Position numbers and translations under genes: made by a program
The notes under the pieces: generated by a model
The model's database searches: none
What the model was told of the DNA's origin: nothing
The model's input: only the letters and a program-made list of their open reading frames with translations
Assembly (NCBI RefSeq): GCF_900109045.1
Contig: NZ_FNYL01000006.1
Coordinates: 124,001 to 188,000, forward strand
DNA length: 64,000 bases
Reading direction: 5' to 3'
DNA from: Dyadobacter sp. SG02
GTDB taxonomy: Bacteria; Bacteroidota; Bacteroidia; Cytophagales; Spirosomataceae
In this document: positions 7,499 through 15,689 of the stretch, one piece after another
Layout of the letters: each line of letters opens with the position of its first letter
Numbering within the stretch: position 1 is the stretch's first letter

Positions 7499-9211
7499 TT
7501 AGACGGCGATGCGTGTTTCATCGTCCTTCACCAACACCACCTTCCGCGCTGCCGAAAACGGTATCGCCGCCGAAATCAACACCACTATCGCCACACCGGC
7601 TGTCACCAGCGTTCCGTCCGTTGTCAAAAAGCTTAGAATGAACAACATCACAGCCGTAAACAGCAACGCCCCGGCGATTACCTGCAATCCGAACCGGTTC
7701 TGTTTTTGAATTTCAAATGCTTCTGCCGGATCAACAGAGGAAGCTTCCTGTTTGCGCTGGTCTTTGGAAAGCATATAAATCGTGTATTCATTGGCGATTA
7801 GGTTACGCGAGCGCGCCCAGAGTTCGTAGGCAAGCAATAGGAGCAACGGCAGGCCCACGCCCACGATCGTTTCCATCCCGCGCGAGAGTTTGAAGTCGAG
7901 CAGGAGCGGGGCGAGGGTTTTGAAAAACAGGTTTACACACAGCCCGATGCCCGTAACCCAGAGCGTAGTCTTGCCATTCAACCTTTTGGAAAACAATGCC
8001 CAGAGCGGCGGTGCCAGCAGCGGACCGCCTGAAATGGCCGAAATGCTCAGTACCACCTCCACAATGCCGCCCGCCGCCGGTACCAGCAATGCAATACCGA
8101 TCATACCCAGCCCGAAAAACCACGACGAGCCACGCGCAACGCGGATCAGCTGCTTGTCGGAAGCGGCCGGGTTGACCATCCCTTTATAAATATCATTGGT
8201 GAAAACCGCCGATACTACGTTCAATGCCGTGTTCGCGCTGGCGGAGGTAGAGAAATACATGCCGGTCAGCATCAGGCCGAGGAGGCCGGGAGGCAGCACG
8301 AGTTTGCAAATCATGAGATAGGCATTTTCGGTATCCAGGCCGGTCAATGTGGGGTTAATGGCTTTGTATATCATTGGCGGGAACATCCAGATCACGGGGC
8401 TGATGAGGTATAACCCGGCGAACAGAAATGCCACTTTCTTAGCCGATTTCTCGCTGTCTACGCTCGTGTAGCGTTGCACCATCGTCCAGTTGCCGCCGAT
8501 GTAGCAAATGTGGTAAATCACAAATGCGGCGACGAAGCCGAGCGTATATTCGCCATTGAGCAGGTTGAAAAAGTCGTCGGGGATATTGTTGGTAAACCCT
8601 TCCCAGCCGCCGACCTTGTTAAATGAAAGCGGCAACAGGATAAATACGGCAGCCGATAGCACCACAAATTGCAGAATGTCGGTCACCATCACAGCCCAAA
8701 GGCCTCCTACGGCCGTGTAGGCGATCATGAAAAGCCCGAGGCCGATCGTACAAGGCACCAGCGGCAAATCCAGCGACGCACTTACCAGTTTGGCGACCGG
8801 ATACAATACCGAGCCCTTGATAAATACAGAAACCAATGTAAAAATGAAGATATAGGTCTTCTGTACGGGCAGGCCCAGGCGCTCGCGTATGAACTCGGCG
8901 GCTGTGAGCGCGCCCGTCCGTTTCCAGCGCGGCGCGAGGTATACGGCGGTAATCAGCGCCCCGATACACATCGTCCACTGAATGGTAATGGCTACCCAGC
9001 CGTGCTTGTAGGCAATGGAGCCCCAGGCCACGAAGGTCCCGGCGGAGAAAAAGCTCATAAACAGCGAAAGCCCGCCGATAAACCACGGCACGGCCTCGCC
9101 GCCCGCGAAAAACGATTTCAGGTTGCGCCCCGTCCGGGCAAAAAGCATCCCAATGCCCATCACGAACGCGGAGAATACGAGAATGACAATGGTGTCGGTG
9201 GTATTGTTCAT
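7499..9211 (-). CDS. Sodium:solute symporter (SSS family)
   Basis: The 570-residue protein has about 13 hydrophobic segments in the order of the SSS family (SLC5-like), which couples sodium flow to uptake of sugars, sugar acids, amino acids or vitamins across the inner membrane. Segments LKSFFAGGEAVPWFIGGLSL, YTAVGGLWAVMVTDILQF and FSTSASANTALNVVSAV are characteristic. There is no cleaved signal peptide. It begins 9 bp after the stop codon of the 9221-11791 gene, so the two are in one operon. Its role is probably to import the monosaccharide or sugar acid released by the secreted enzymes of this locus. The substrate is inferred from context only. Confidence 0.88.
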   Translation of the reverse strand: MNNTTDTIVILVFSAFVMGIGMLFARTGRNLKSFFAGGEAVPWFIGGLSLFMSFFSAGTFVAWGSIAYKHGWVAITIQWTMCIGALITAVYLAPRWKRTGALTAAEFIRERLGLPVQKTYIFIFTLVSVFIKGSVLYPVAKLVSASLDLPLVPCTIGLGLFMIAYTAVGGLWAVMVTDILQFVVLSAAVFILLPLSFNKVGGWEGFTNNIPDDFFNLLNGEYTLGFVAAFVIYHICYIGGNWTMVQRYTSVDSEKSAKKVAFLFAGLYLISPVIWMFPPMIYKAINPTLTGLDTENAYLMICKLVLPPGLLGLMLTGMYFSTSASANTALNVVSAVFTNDIYKGMVNPAASDKQLIRVARGSSWFFGLGMIGIALLVPAAGGIVEVVLSISAISGGPLLAPPLWALFSKRLNGKTTLWVTGIGLCVNLFFKTLAPLLLDFKLSRGMETIVGVGLPLLLLLAYELWARSRNLIANEYTIYMLSKDQRKQEASSVDPAEAFEIQKQNRFGLQVIAGALLFTAVMLFILSFLTTDGTLVTAGVAIVVLISAAIPFSAARKVVLVKDDETRIAV

Positions 9212-9220
9212 GAGGTTGGG

Positions 9221-11791
9221 TTAATAGCTGATTTGAAGTGTGCGCGCGCCGAATGCGGGCAGTTTGATGTTACTGATAGCCGCTTTCTGGTTCGTCTCGG
9301 CCCATTTCATGGTTACAGCGGGGTTTGTTTCGGCTATTTTGCCGTGCTCTATTTTCAAATTGAATGCAGTCGGCTGCGGGCTATTATTGAGCAGCGTCAC
9401 GTAGTAAGTGTTTTTGGTAGTTGATTTTGAAACAATGGGGTCGATCGACGGGCTATCGGCGGTGATGAAGCCTTCTTTGATAACCAGATTTGCCTTGTCG
9501 CCGAAAACATCTCCCGGGGCAAAGCCGTACGTCTGGTGCGGGCCCACTTTCGGCGTCACAAAACCACGCGGGAAAGTGACTTTGCCATTCGAGCGCAATG
9601 CGGCTTCGGAAAGCAGGTAATCGGTGATCCAGCCGATCTGCCACCAGGCGTGGTGGGGGTAGGGACCGGCGCCGCGGTTCATGGCGTTCCAGTAGTAGGA
9701 AGCGACGCTGGTTTTACTATCCACAAATGCATCCCGGCCAATGGCGGCAGCGCGTGCCATATCCGCGAAAAGCTGCTCGCCGGTGAGCTGGTAGATGCGG
9801 ATGAACATCCCCGCGTGGCTCGCCAGCTGGATAGGCCCATGCCGCGTCGCCGAACCGAAAATGCCGCCGTGTTCGAAGCTGAGGCCGGTTTGGCTGATCT
9901 CCCAATCCTCGCGTGCGGTGCCGTTCACGGTTTTGGGTTTGTGATCGGCGATGGGGTGTGTGTAAATGGATGAGGTATAGATCTTGGCGCAGGTAATGGC
10001 GGCGTCCTGGTACTTTTTGTTTTGGGTTAAATCAAACAAATCCAGCAATGCCTGTGCCGATTGCCCGGTCGCGAAGTCGGGTGCGTAGCGTGCGTCCCCG
10101 CATACGCCGAGGAAGGCGCCGGTTTCCACCGCGTTTTTGAGGAACCAGTCAGCGCCTTTTTCGGCGGCTTTGAGGTATTTATCGTCTTTGAGAATCCGGT
10201 GTGCGACGATCAGGCCGTAAAACGTAGGCCGCACATCCTGGATATCCTTGAAAATCTCCTGCTCGGTTTTGCGGTCGTAGGCCACTGCAAAACCGCCATC
10301 TTCGCGCTGCCAGCTCAGCAGTTTCCCGGCCCCGATTCGCAGCCGTTCTTTCAATTCCGCATTATCCGGTTCGAAAAGCAGCATATTACCCACGTCGAGC
10401 ATGACATAGTAGGTCAATGCAATAGGTTCCACCACCTCGCCCCATTCTTCCACGAACTTTTTCTTTTTGGCTAAATAATACTGGCCTTCGACGGCACCTT
10501 TGAAAAAGCCTTCGTCGGTTTGCTGCTGCACCAATTTGAAGTTTTCGGCGGGCGGAAGTACTTTTTGGGTCAGTTCGGGATCGGCGGTCGCATTGGCAAG
10601 CATCCACATGGCGCCATAATCCGAGTTTTTCATCGCATCCTTATCCGAACCCACCACGCCGCCGAGGTACGACTGCGCGCCGATCTGCTTGCCTTTGAAC
10701 TCCTCGATATTCCAGAGTGAAGTCTTAGGATCGATAAGGTAATGGTGCATCTTTTCGATGCGGTCGGTCAATGCCTGCTTGCTTTGGCGCAGGGCAAGGG
10801 TCTCGCGGAATTTGTAAATGTCGATAGCCGCATGTTTGGTCGCCTGGAACCAGTCGCCGGCGATGAGGCTGTACCGGAATGTGTAGGAAACCGATTGTCC
10901 GGCCTCCATTTCAGATTTTTCTTCGCCCAGCACGGGGTAATATAAGGTAGGGGAAAGCTGTGCCTTGCGGTTCATGTGCGAAAGACCGAGGTGCCAGTCG
11001 ATCTGTGTGATCTGGTCTTTTGCCCACGGGTCACGCGCGAGGCCGGGCTCGGGTATCACCGACAGCGTAATGCCATCTTTGCTGCTCACCAGCGGGCTGA
11101 GCGTGGAAGCACAGCGCTCGCGGTATACGACCGGGCGGTCGGGAATCCCGTGGCCGTACGCATAGGAGAGTGCAAAGTTTTTCTGTATAAAATTCCCCTG
11201 AAAATAGCCCGGCACGGACACCCAGCCCATTTGGTCGGGCGGTAATGCGGCCAGCGTAGGTGTAGCCAGCGAGAAAAAGCCCTTTTTCTTCGCATTCAGG
11301 GTCATAGTCACCTGAATGTCGTTCGGGAAGCGCGGATCGGTCTTCCAATGCGCGGTAATGGTCGCTACTTCGGTTTCAGATTTGAATTCCAATCCGTTAT
11401 CCTTCGCGGAGGCGGTTTGCGGGAAGAAATGGAACGCCTGCCCGGCCGTGTTCAGTGCCACACCCGTGGTGCTTTCCTTCCATTGGGTTTGCTGGTAATG
11501 GTAGGCGTCCTCGGGGAATTTTCCGCCGGTAATTTTTTCAAAGGTTTCGGCAGCTTCGGTTGAAGGCTTGGTTTCGGAATAGAGCAGGGTATACTCGCCG
11601 GAAGGCGCCGCTACCTTGGTCCACTGGCCTTTTTTGTTTACCGAAACCTCTTCGATCTTCAAGGCACCGTCGGCCTCACGCCACTGGACGCGGATCGCGT
11701 TGTTGGTCAATGCTTTTACAACTGTCCGCTGGGCCTGGACGATGGTCAGAGCGCTGAATAAAATGGGTAGTAACAGGGTTATTCGTTTCAT
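9221..11791 (-). CDS. Large secreted protein with (alpha/alpha)-toroid domain, possible polysaccharide-active enzyme
   Basis: This 856-residue product has a signal peptide (MKRITLLLPILFSALTIVQA), an N-terminal beta-rich region (to about 320), a long helical region (about 330-760) and a beta-rich end. The helical part has repeated two-helix units such as KLLSWQREDGGFAVAYDR and GADWFLKNAVETGAFLGVCG, as in six-hairpin glycosidases and GH88/GH105/GH127-like folds. I do not recognise a named family; relatives may be labelled glycerophosphodiesterase in databases, for which I see no motif. Its ATG overlaps the apbE stop by 4 bp (ATGA), showing tight operon coupling. A role in cleaving or debranching the glycan imported by this locus is plausible but unproven. 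Confidence 0.6.
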   Translation of the reverse strand: MKRITLLLPILFSALTIVQAQRTVVKALTNNAIRVQWREADGALKIEEVSVNKKGQWTKVAAPSGEYTLLYSETKPSTEAAETFEKITGGKFPEDAYHYQQTQWKESTTGVALNTAGQAFHFFPQTASAKDNGLEFKSETEVATITAHWKTDPRFPNDIQVTMTLNAKKKGFFSLATPTLAALPPDQMGWVSVPGYFQGNFIQKNFALSYAYGHGIPDRPVVYRERCASTLSPLVSSKDGITLSVIPEPGLARDPWAKDQITQIDWHLGLSHMNRKAQLSPTLYYPVLGEEKSEMEAGQSVSYTFRYSLIAGDWFQATKHAAIDIYKFRETLALRQSKQALTDRIEKMHHYLIDPKTSLWNIEEFKGKQIGAQSYLGGVVGSDKDAMKNSDYGAMWMLANATADPELTQKVLPPAENFKLVQQQTDEGFFKGAVEGQYYLAKKKKFVEEWGEVVEPIALTYYVMLDVGNMLLFEPDNAELKERLRIGAGKLLSWQREDGGFAVAYDRKTEQEIFKDIQDVRPTFYGLIVAHRILKDDKYLKAAEKGADWFLKNAVETGAFLGVCGDARYAPDFATGQSAQALLDLFDLTQNKKYQDAAITCAKIYTSSIYTHPIADHKPKTVNGTAREDWEISQTGLSFEHGGIFGSATRHGPIQLASHAGMFIRIYQLTGEQLFADMARAAAIGRDAFVDSKTSVASYYWNAMNRGAGPYPHHAWWQIGWITDYLLSEAALRSNGKVTFPRGFVTPKVGPHQTYGFAPGDVFGDKANLVIKEGFITADSPSIDPIVSKSTTKNTYYVTLLNNSPQPTAFNLKIEHGKIAETNPAVTMKWAETNQKAAISNIKLPAFGARTLQISY

Positions 11792-12795
11792 TTTTCCTGG
11801 ATAAGGTCTTTGATACCGTCGGTCGCGAAGGACATTAGCTGGCCTTCCTCATTGGTGAAAAGCATGTACACGTCGATATCTTGGCGGTTTTTCAAAAAGG
11901 TTTTGGTCGCTTCGAGGCCCATCACGAAGAAGGCGGTATCGTAGCCGTCGGCGGTAATAGCATCTTTGGCAAACACAGTCACACTCAACAGCTGGGTCTG
12001 TTCCATTGCGCCCGTCCGCGGATCGATAATGTGGTTGTAGGTAATGCCGTTACGGCTAATGTGGTTGTGGTAATTGCCGGCGGTGGTCATGGCCCGGTTG
12101 GTCAGCGCTACCGTTGCAGCCAACACGGCAGGTTTTAGCGGGTTTTCAATGCCCGTCACCCAGGAAGCACCGCCGTTTTTATTACCCGAGCAAATCAATT
12201 CCCCGCCTATTTCGACCATAAAGCGGTCGATACCGCGGCTTTTCAGAAATGCTCCGAGAATGTCCACGGAATAGCCCTGTGCAATACCATCGAAATCCAG
12301 CTTCACGCCCGGGCGAGTCTTTACCTCCTTTTGATTGAAGTCAATTTGTTTAAAACCAATGAATTGCAATAATGAATCGACATTTACATTCTCCGGATCG
12401 ACATGCTTTTTATTTCCAAAACCATAAGCCTCCGAAAGCGGCATGATCGTAGGATCGAAAGCACCGCCCGTCGATTCATAGATTTCTTTGGATTTAACTA
12501 AAACCTCATAAAACCACTGCGACCGAAAGGCGTGCCGCGCATTACGATTGAATGCAGAGAGCTCGGAATCAGTTCGGTATAGCGACAGGCATTGGTCAAA
12601 TTCAGTGAGTATGGAATCAATGGAATGCTTGAAGTTCCGGTTTCGCGGATCGAAATAGCGGATATGATACGTAGTGCCTTGTGCTTCGCCGTCGATAGAG
12701 ACCATATCCTCGCCCGTAGCTGCCATTGTTACCAACGGCAGCACGGTGAGGAGGGTGGACATTACTCCGGCAATATGTATCAGAATACTATTCAA
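11788..12795 (-). CDS. apbE: FAD:protein FMN transferase, secreted ApbE
   Basis: ApbE proteins attach FMN from FAD to a threonine or serine of FMN_bind proteins outside the cytoplasm. This 335-residue product has an N-terminal hydrophobic signal (MNSILIHIAGVMSTLLTVLP), but no lipobox cysteine. It shows VSIDGEAQGTTYHIRYFD, GAFDPTIMPLSEAYGF, LDFDGIAQGYSVD (about 167-179), VEIGGELICSG and NHIIDPRTG (about 254-262), all core ApbE motifs. It lies 7 bp after the stop of the secreted FAD oxidoreductase gene and overlaps the next gene by 4 bp. The operon also encodes a candidate target, the 14728-15681 protein with an AGAT motif. This pairing is the reason to suspect a dedicated flavinylation system. 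Confidence 0.9.
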   Translation of the reverse strand: MNSILIHIAGVMSTLLTVLPLVTMAATGEDMVSIDGEAQGTTYHIRYFDPRNRNFKHSIDSILTEFDQCLSLYRTDSELSAFNRNARHAFRSQWFYEVLVKSKEIYESTGGAFDPTIMPLSEAYGFGNKKHVDPENVNVDSLLQFIGFKQIDFNQKEVKTRPGVKLDFDGIAQGYSVDILGAFLKSRGIDRFMVEIGGELICSGNKNGGASWVTGIENPLKPAVLAATVALTNRAMTTAGNYHNHISRNGITYNHIIDPRTGAMEQTQLLSVTVFAKDAITADGYDTAFFVMGLEATKTFLKNRQDIDVYMLFTNEEGQLMSFATDGIKDLIQEK

Positions 12796-12802
12796 TGTAA
12801 AA

Positions 12803-14731
12803 TCAAGGTTGAGGCGCTAGTGTTTCACCTTTCAGAATGCCGGTCAGCTCGGGCAAATGGTCCTTATACACGCCACGCGGGCTGGTTTTGTACTTGTTTG
12901 CGAGGTAGGAGGCAAACCCGACGACCTCGCCCATCATCCCGCACGTACGCATCACGCGCGTGCTCCCGAACGCGACATGCGTGGTGCTGATATTGCGACC
13001 GGCCATGAACAGGTTTTGGATGTTTTTAGAATAAAGGCAGCGGTATGGAATCGTATAGGGCGCCACTTTGATGTGCTTGGTTCCTGCGAAAAACTCCTGT
13101 CCTTCGAAGTATTTGCTGTTTTTGGCATCGGGGAAATGGAGGTCGATCGTCCAGGTGGCAGTTACGGAGCCGTCGGGGTAGAACTTGCCTTCCTGAATGT
13201 CCATCTGGTTCAAAACGTAATCTCCGATAATGCGGCGCGACTCGCGTTTGCCGCCGATATAAGCCACCCAGGCAAGCTCCTTTTTACCATATTTTGTCGC
13301 TTTGTTCTTCTTCAGATACGACCAGTTGCCGTAAATGGCGCGCAGGTTATGGTCGCGGATCTGCTCAGCCTGGGTAATGGTGTTGAAATTCCCGAAACCG
13401 GTTTCCCACTGCCAATCGGATTTGGGCTCGTCGATATGGTATTCGTCCGAAAACTGCATCGCCCAGGGCGTTTCAGGAAACGACGAAACGGTATCGCGAT
13501 CCACGGAAGCCCACAAATTGGAAGTACCCAATGTGAAATCGTCGCTCTTTTCTGCCGCCAGCGACTCGCCGGTTTCAGCCTTGCTTTCCCGCCCCATCCG
13601 GAACTCCGCGCCCGCGAGGAAACCGACGGTACCATCACCCGTGCAATCCGAAAAGAACGACCCCGAAAAGCGCCGCTCCTGGTTGGTAGCAATATCCCGA
13701 CCGACCACCGCAGTGATAATGTCGTTTTCTTTCTCTACTTTAAAAACATGGGTATTCAGGAACAGCGAAATGTTCTTTTCTGCCTTCACGATGGAGATTT
13801 TGCGTGCATCGCCATATTCTTTGGCATCCGCATTACCATTTCCCGGGTCGCCATTGTCCATTTCCCGCACGATGCGGCCGAGTTTGGGATAATGGTTTTT
13901 ATCCACATCGCCCATCAAATGCACGCGTACCTCGGAGCTGTTGTTGCCGCCGAGTACGGGCCGGTCCTGGATCAGCGCCACGGTAAGGCCCATGCGCGCA
14001 GCCGAAATCGCGGCGCAGGTTCCGGCAACGCCGCCGCCTACCACTACGAGGTCGTAGCGGCCGGTATCCTGAGGTTTGTCGGTCAGGTTGAGGAGCTTTC
14101 TACGGAACGCGGTCAATGCTTCCAGCTCGTTGGGCGGGGTGAATTTCAGGTCGTCGGTGAAAAGCAATGCATCGCAGCGGCCGTTGAAGCCGGTAAGGTC
14201 CTTCAATGCGAGTTTCGTGTCGGTATTTTTAATGTCAATCACACCACCGTCGTACCATTTCCAGGTATCCGAGCCACTTTCGCCGAAAGTATGGCCTACG
14301 GATTTACCATCCACCAGCACCTGGAACTTGCCGGGGCCTTTGGGAAACGGGGCCCAGTCTTTGGTGCGCACCCATAAGTGGTATTTGCCTGTTTTCGGGA
14401 ATTTTACCGTCGTAGCCGCATCCTTCACCGGCCGGCCCATGCCATGCGCCATGATGTAGGAAGAGTTCATGACCACAAAAGATTGCTGGTCGATCACCCA
14501 GCCACCTTTGTCTTCAAAGGATTCTGTTTCAACAAATACATGATTCTGGGCCAATGCAGGAAACATCAAAACCATCATCAAAAATAGCCCAAACAACTTT
14601 TTAAAATCCCCGGGTTGAAACCCGGGGCAAGGGGATTTTTTTGCCTTCGGCAATTCTGTATGCAAGATTGCCGAAGGCAATCGAGAATCTATTGCCCCGG
14701 ACTTCAGTCCGGGGATATGGGGGATGTTCAT
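12803..14731 (-). CDS. Secreted FAD-dependent oxidoreductase with N-terminal golvesin-like domain
   Basis: The reading frame codes for 642 residues. A hydrophobic stretch, KKLFGLFLMMVLMFPALAQ (44-62), is a clear signal peptide, so the first 45 codons are probably not a normal N-terminus. They run through a palindromic repeat (14607-14716). The true start may be TTG at 14594-14596, ATG at 14576-14578, or the ATG at 14729-14731 that overlaps the upstream stop. After the signal comes a golvesin/Xly-type beta domain (about 65-190), then an FAD domain with DLVVVGGGVAGTCAAISAAR (GGGVAG at 232-237), DRPVLGGNNSSEVR, CTGDGTVGFLAGAEFRMGRE and IPYRCLYSKNIQNLFMAGR. It is a paralog of the 2804-5077 enzyme, but exported. 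The substrate is unknown. Its position between the FMN_bind-like protein and ApbE suggests it passes electrons to that protein. Confidence 0.8.
   Translation of the reverse strand: MNIPHIPGLKSGAIDSRLPSAILHTELPKAKKSPCPGFQPGDFKKLFGLFLMMVLMFPALAQNHVFVETESFEDKGGWVIDQQSFVVMNSSYIMAHGMGRPVKDAATTVKFPKTGKYHLWVRTKDWAPFPKGPGKFQVLVDGKSVGHTFGESGSDTWKWYDGGVIDIKNTDTKLALKDLTGFNGRCDALLFTDDLKFTPPNELEALTAFRRKLLNLTDKPQDTGRYDLVVVGGGVAGTCAAISAARMGLTVALIQDRPVLGGNNSSEVRVHLMGDVDKNHYPKLGRIVREMDNGDPGNGNADAKEYGDARKISIVKAEKNISLFLNTHVFKVEKENDIITAVVGRDIATNQERRFSGSFFSDCTGDGTVGFLAGAEFRMGRESKAETGESLAAEKSDDFTLGTSNLWASVDRDTVSSFPETPWAMQFSDEYHIDEPKSDWQWETGFGNFNTITQAEQIRDHNLRAIYGNWSYLKKNKATKYGKKELAWVAYIGGKRESRRIIGDYVLNQMDIQEGKFYPDGSVTATWTIDLHFPDAKNSKYFEGQEFFAGTKHIKVAPYTIPYRCLYSKNIQNLFMAGRNISTTHVAFGSTRVMRTCGMMGEVVGFASYLANKYKTSPRGVYKDHLPELTGILKGETLAPQP
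14607..14716. repeat. REP-like cluster of three palindromes at a gene start
   Basis: Three hairpins follow each other: CCCCGGGTTGAAACCCGGGG (14608-14627), TTGCCTTCGGCAAT paired with ATTGCCGAAGGCAA (14641-14680) and CCCCGGACTTCAGTCCGGGG (14695-14714). The outer two are related to each other in inverted orientation. Such GC-rich palindromes are typical of repetitive extragenic elements. Here the cluster lies between the stop of the FMN_bind-like gene and the signal-peptide codons of the FAD oxidoreductase, in a frame without stops. Confidence 0.8.
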
Positions 14732-15681
14732 GGTTTTTGCAGGATTTTTTGGATTAGCAGAGTTTGTTCTTCATTGGCATTGGGCAGGCTGGATTGCAGG
14801 TTTGCTGCCAAGGACTTTGATATTTCGATCGTGCTGTTGTTCAGCTTTTTCAAGATGGCTATTTGCGTGGCATAGCCTGTTTTCTGATATGTTTCCCAGA
14901 GCCAGTTCTGTCTTTGTTCAGTTTTGAAAAAGTCATTTCCCACATGCTGCAAGGCATATTTGGCGATGAAACCATTCTTTCCGGCGATGATCGTTTCAAT
15001 GTCTTTTTCAAATGGCTTTTTCACTCCGCCGCCCGCATCCATCACTTTCGCCATGGCCCAGTATTGATAGTGGTGGTTTTTGCTTTCCAGAAACTGGTGC
15101 AGCAATGCGTCGCTGGAATAGGTTTCGATGATCTTCTGCATTTCGGGCACCGCTTTTCCGTAGGCAATGTGCCACAAGGTGAAGCAGGTATAAACCGCGC
15201 CGTCGATCACCTGGTTTTTAATGGTTTTCAAAGTCGCACCGGCCTTTGCATCGACCGAATCTGTCAGTTTATCCGTGCCTTTGGTGATCAGGTCCTCCAT
15301 TTTCAGGTCGGCAAAAATGGAGTTGTTCTGGGCAAGAATATCCTGCAATTTCTGGTAATCTTCTTCCTTGAATTCGTCGTGGTCAACTTTCGTGAGCACT
15401 TTGCCTTCGGGAAGGTCGTAGCGTTCGTAGTTGCCCAGCAAGTCCCAATAGAAATTGATATACACCGGCTTGCATTCATTGGTGTAGCAAACCGGTGTGA
15501 AAATGTTCCTGAAAAAGTATTGCGGCCGGCCCTTTTCGTCGAGCGCGAGTTTCAGAGTGTAGGTCAATGTGTCGTTCTCCGTGACCGTGAACTCCCTGAC
15601 CCGCTCCTTTTGCCTGTCGGGAAAAGGAGCGGTCATGAGCATTGCCAGAAAGAAAATTGCCTGGGTGATCAGCATCATCAT
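14728..15681 (-). CDS. Secreted FMN_bind-like protein, candidate ApbE target
   Basis: The 317-residue protein has a hydrophobic N-terminus (MMMLITQAIFFLAMLMTAPF). Two cysteines (C65, C70 in VCYTNECKPV) precede INFYWDLLGNYERYDLPEGK, LTKVDHDEFKEEDYQKLQ and SVDAKAGATLKTIKNQVIDG. The last segment matches the FMN_bind pattern D-x(n)-(S/T/A)-G-A-T, with T150 as the candidate FMN-carrying residue. The remaining C-terminal half is helical and may form repeats. FMN_bind proteins carry covalent FMN added by ApbE and move electrons outside the cytoplasm. The gene sits between susD (8 bp gap) and the secreted FAD oxidoreductase, in one operon with apbE. The family call rests on the motif and the neighbour; alanine before GAT is a departure from the usual S/T. 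Confidence 0.6.
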   Translation of the reverse strand: MMMLITQAIFFLAMLMTAPFPDRQKERVREFTVTENDTLTYTLKLALDEKGRPQYFFRNIFTPVCYTNECKPVYINFYWDLLGNYERYDLPEGKVLTKVDHDEFKEEDYQKLQDILAQNNSIFADLKMEDLITKGTDKLTDSVDAKAGATLKTIKNQVIDGAVYTCFTLWHIAYGKAVPEMQKIIETYSSDALLHQFLESKNHHYQYWAMAKVMDAGGGVKKPFEKDIETIIAGKNGFIAKYALQHVGNDFFKTEQRQNWLWETYQKTGYATQIAILKKLNNSTIEISKSLAANLQSSLPNANEEQTLLIQKILQKP

Positions 15682-15689
15682 TTAATAAC

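Noticed and set aside
12857..14377. A 506-codon open frame on the plus strand
   Set aside because: It is antisense to the FAD oxidoreductase gene, which has clear family motifs; the frame has no recognisable domain and a composition typical of a shadow frame in GC-rich DNA.
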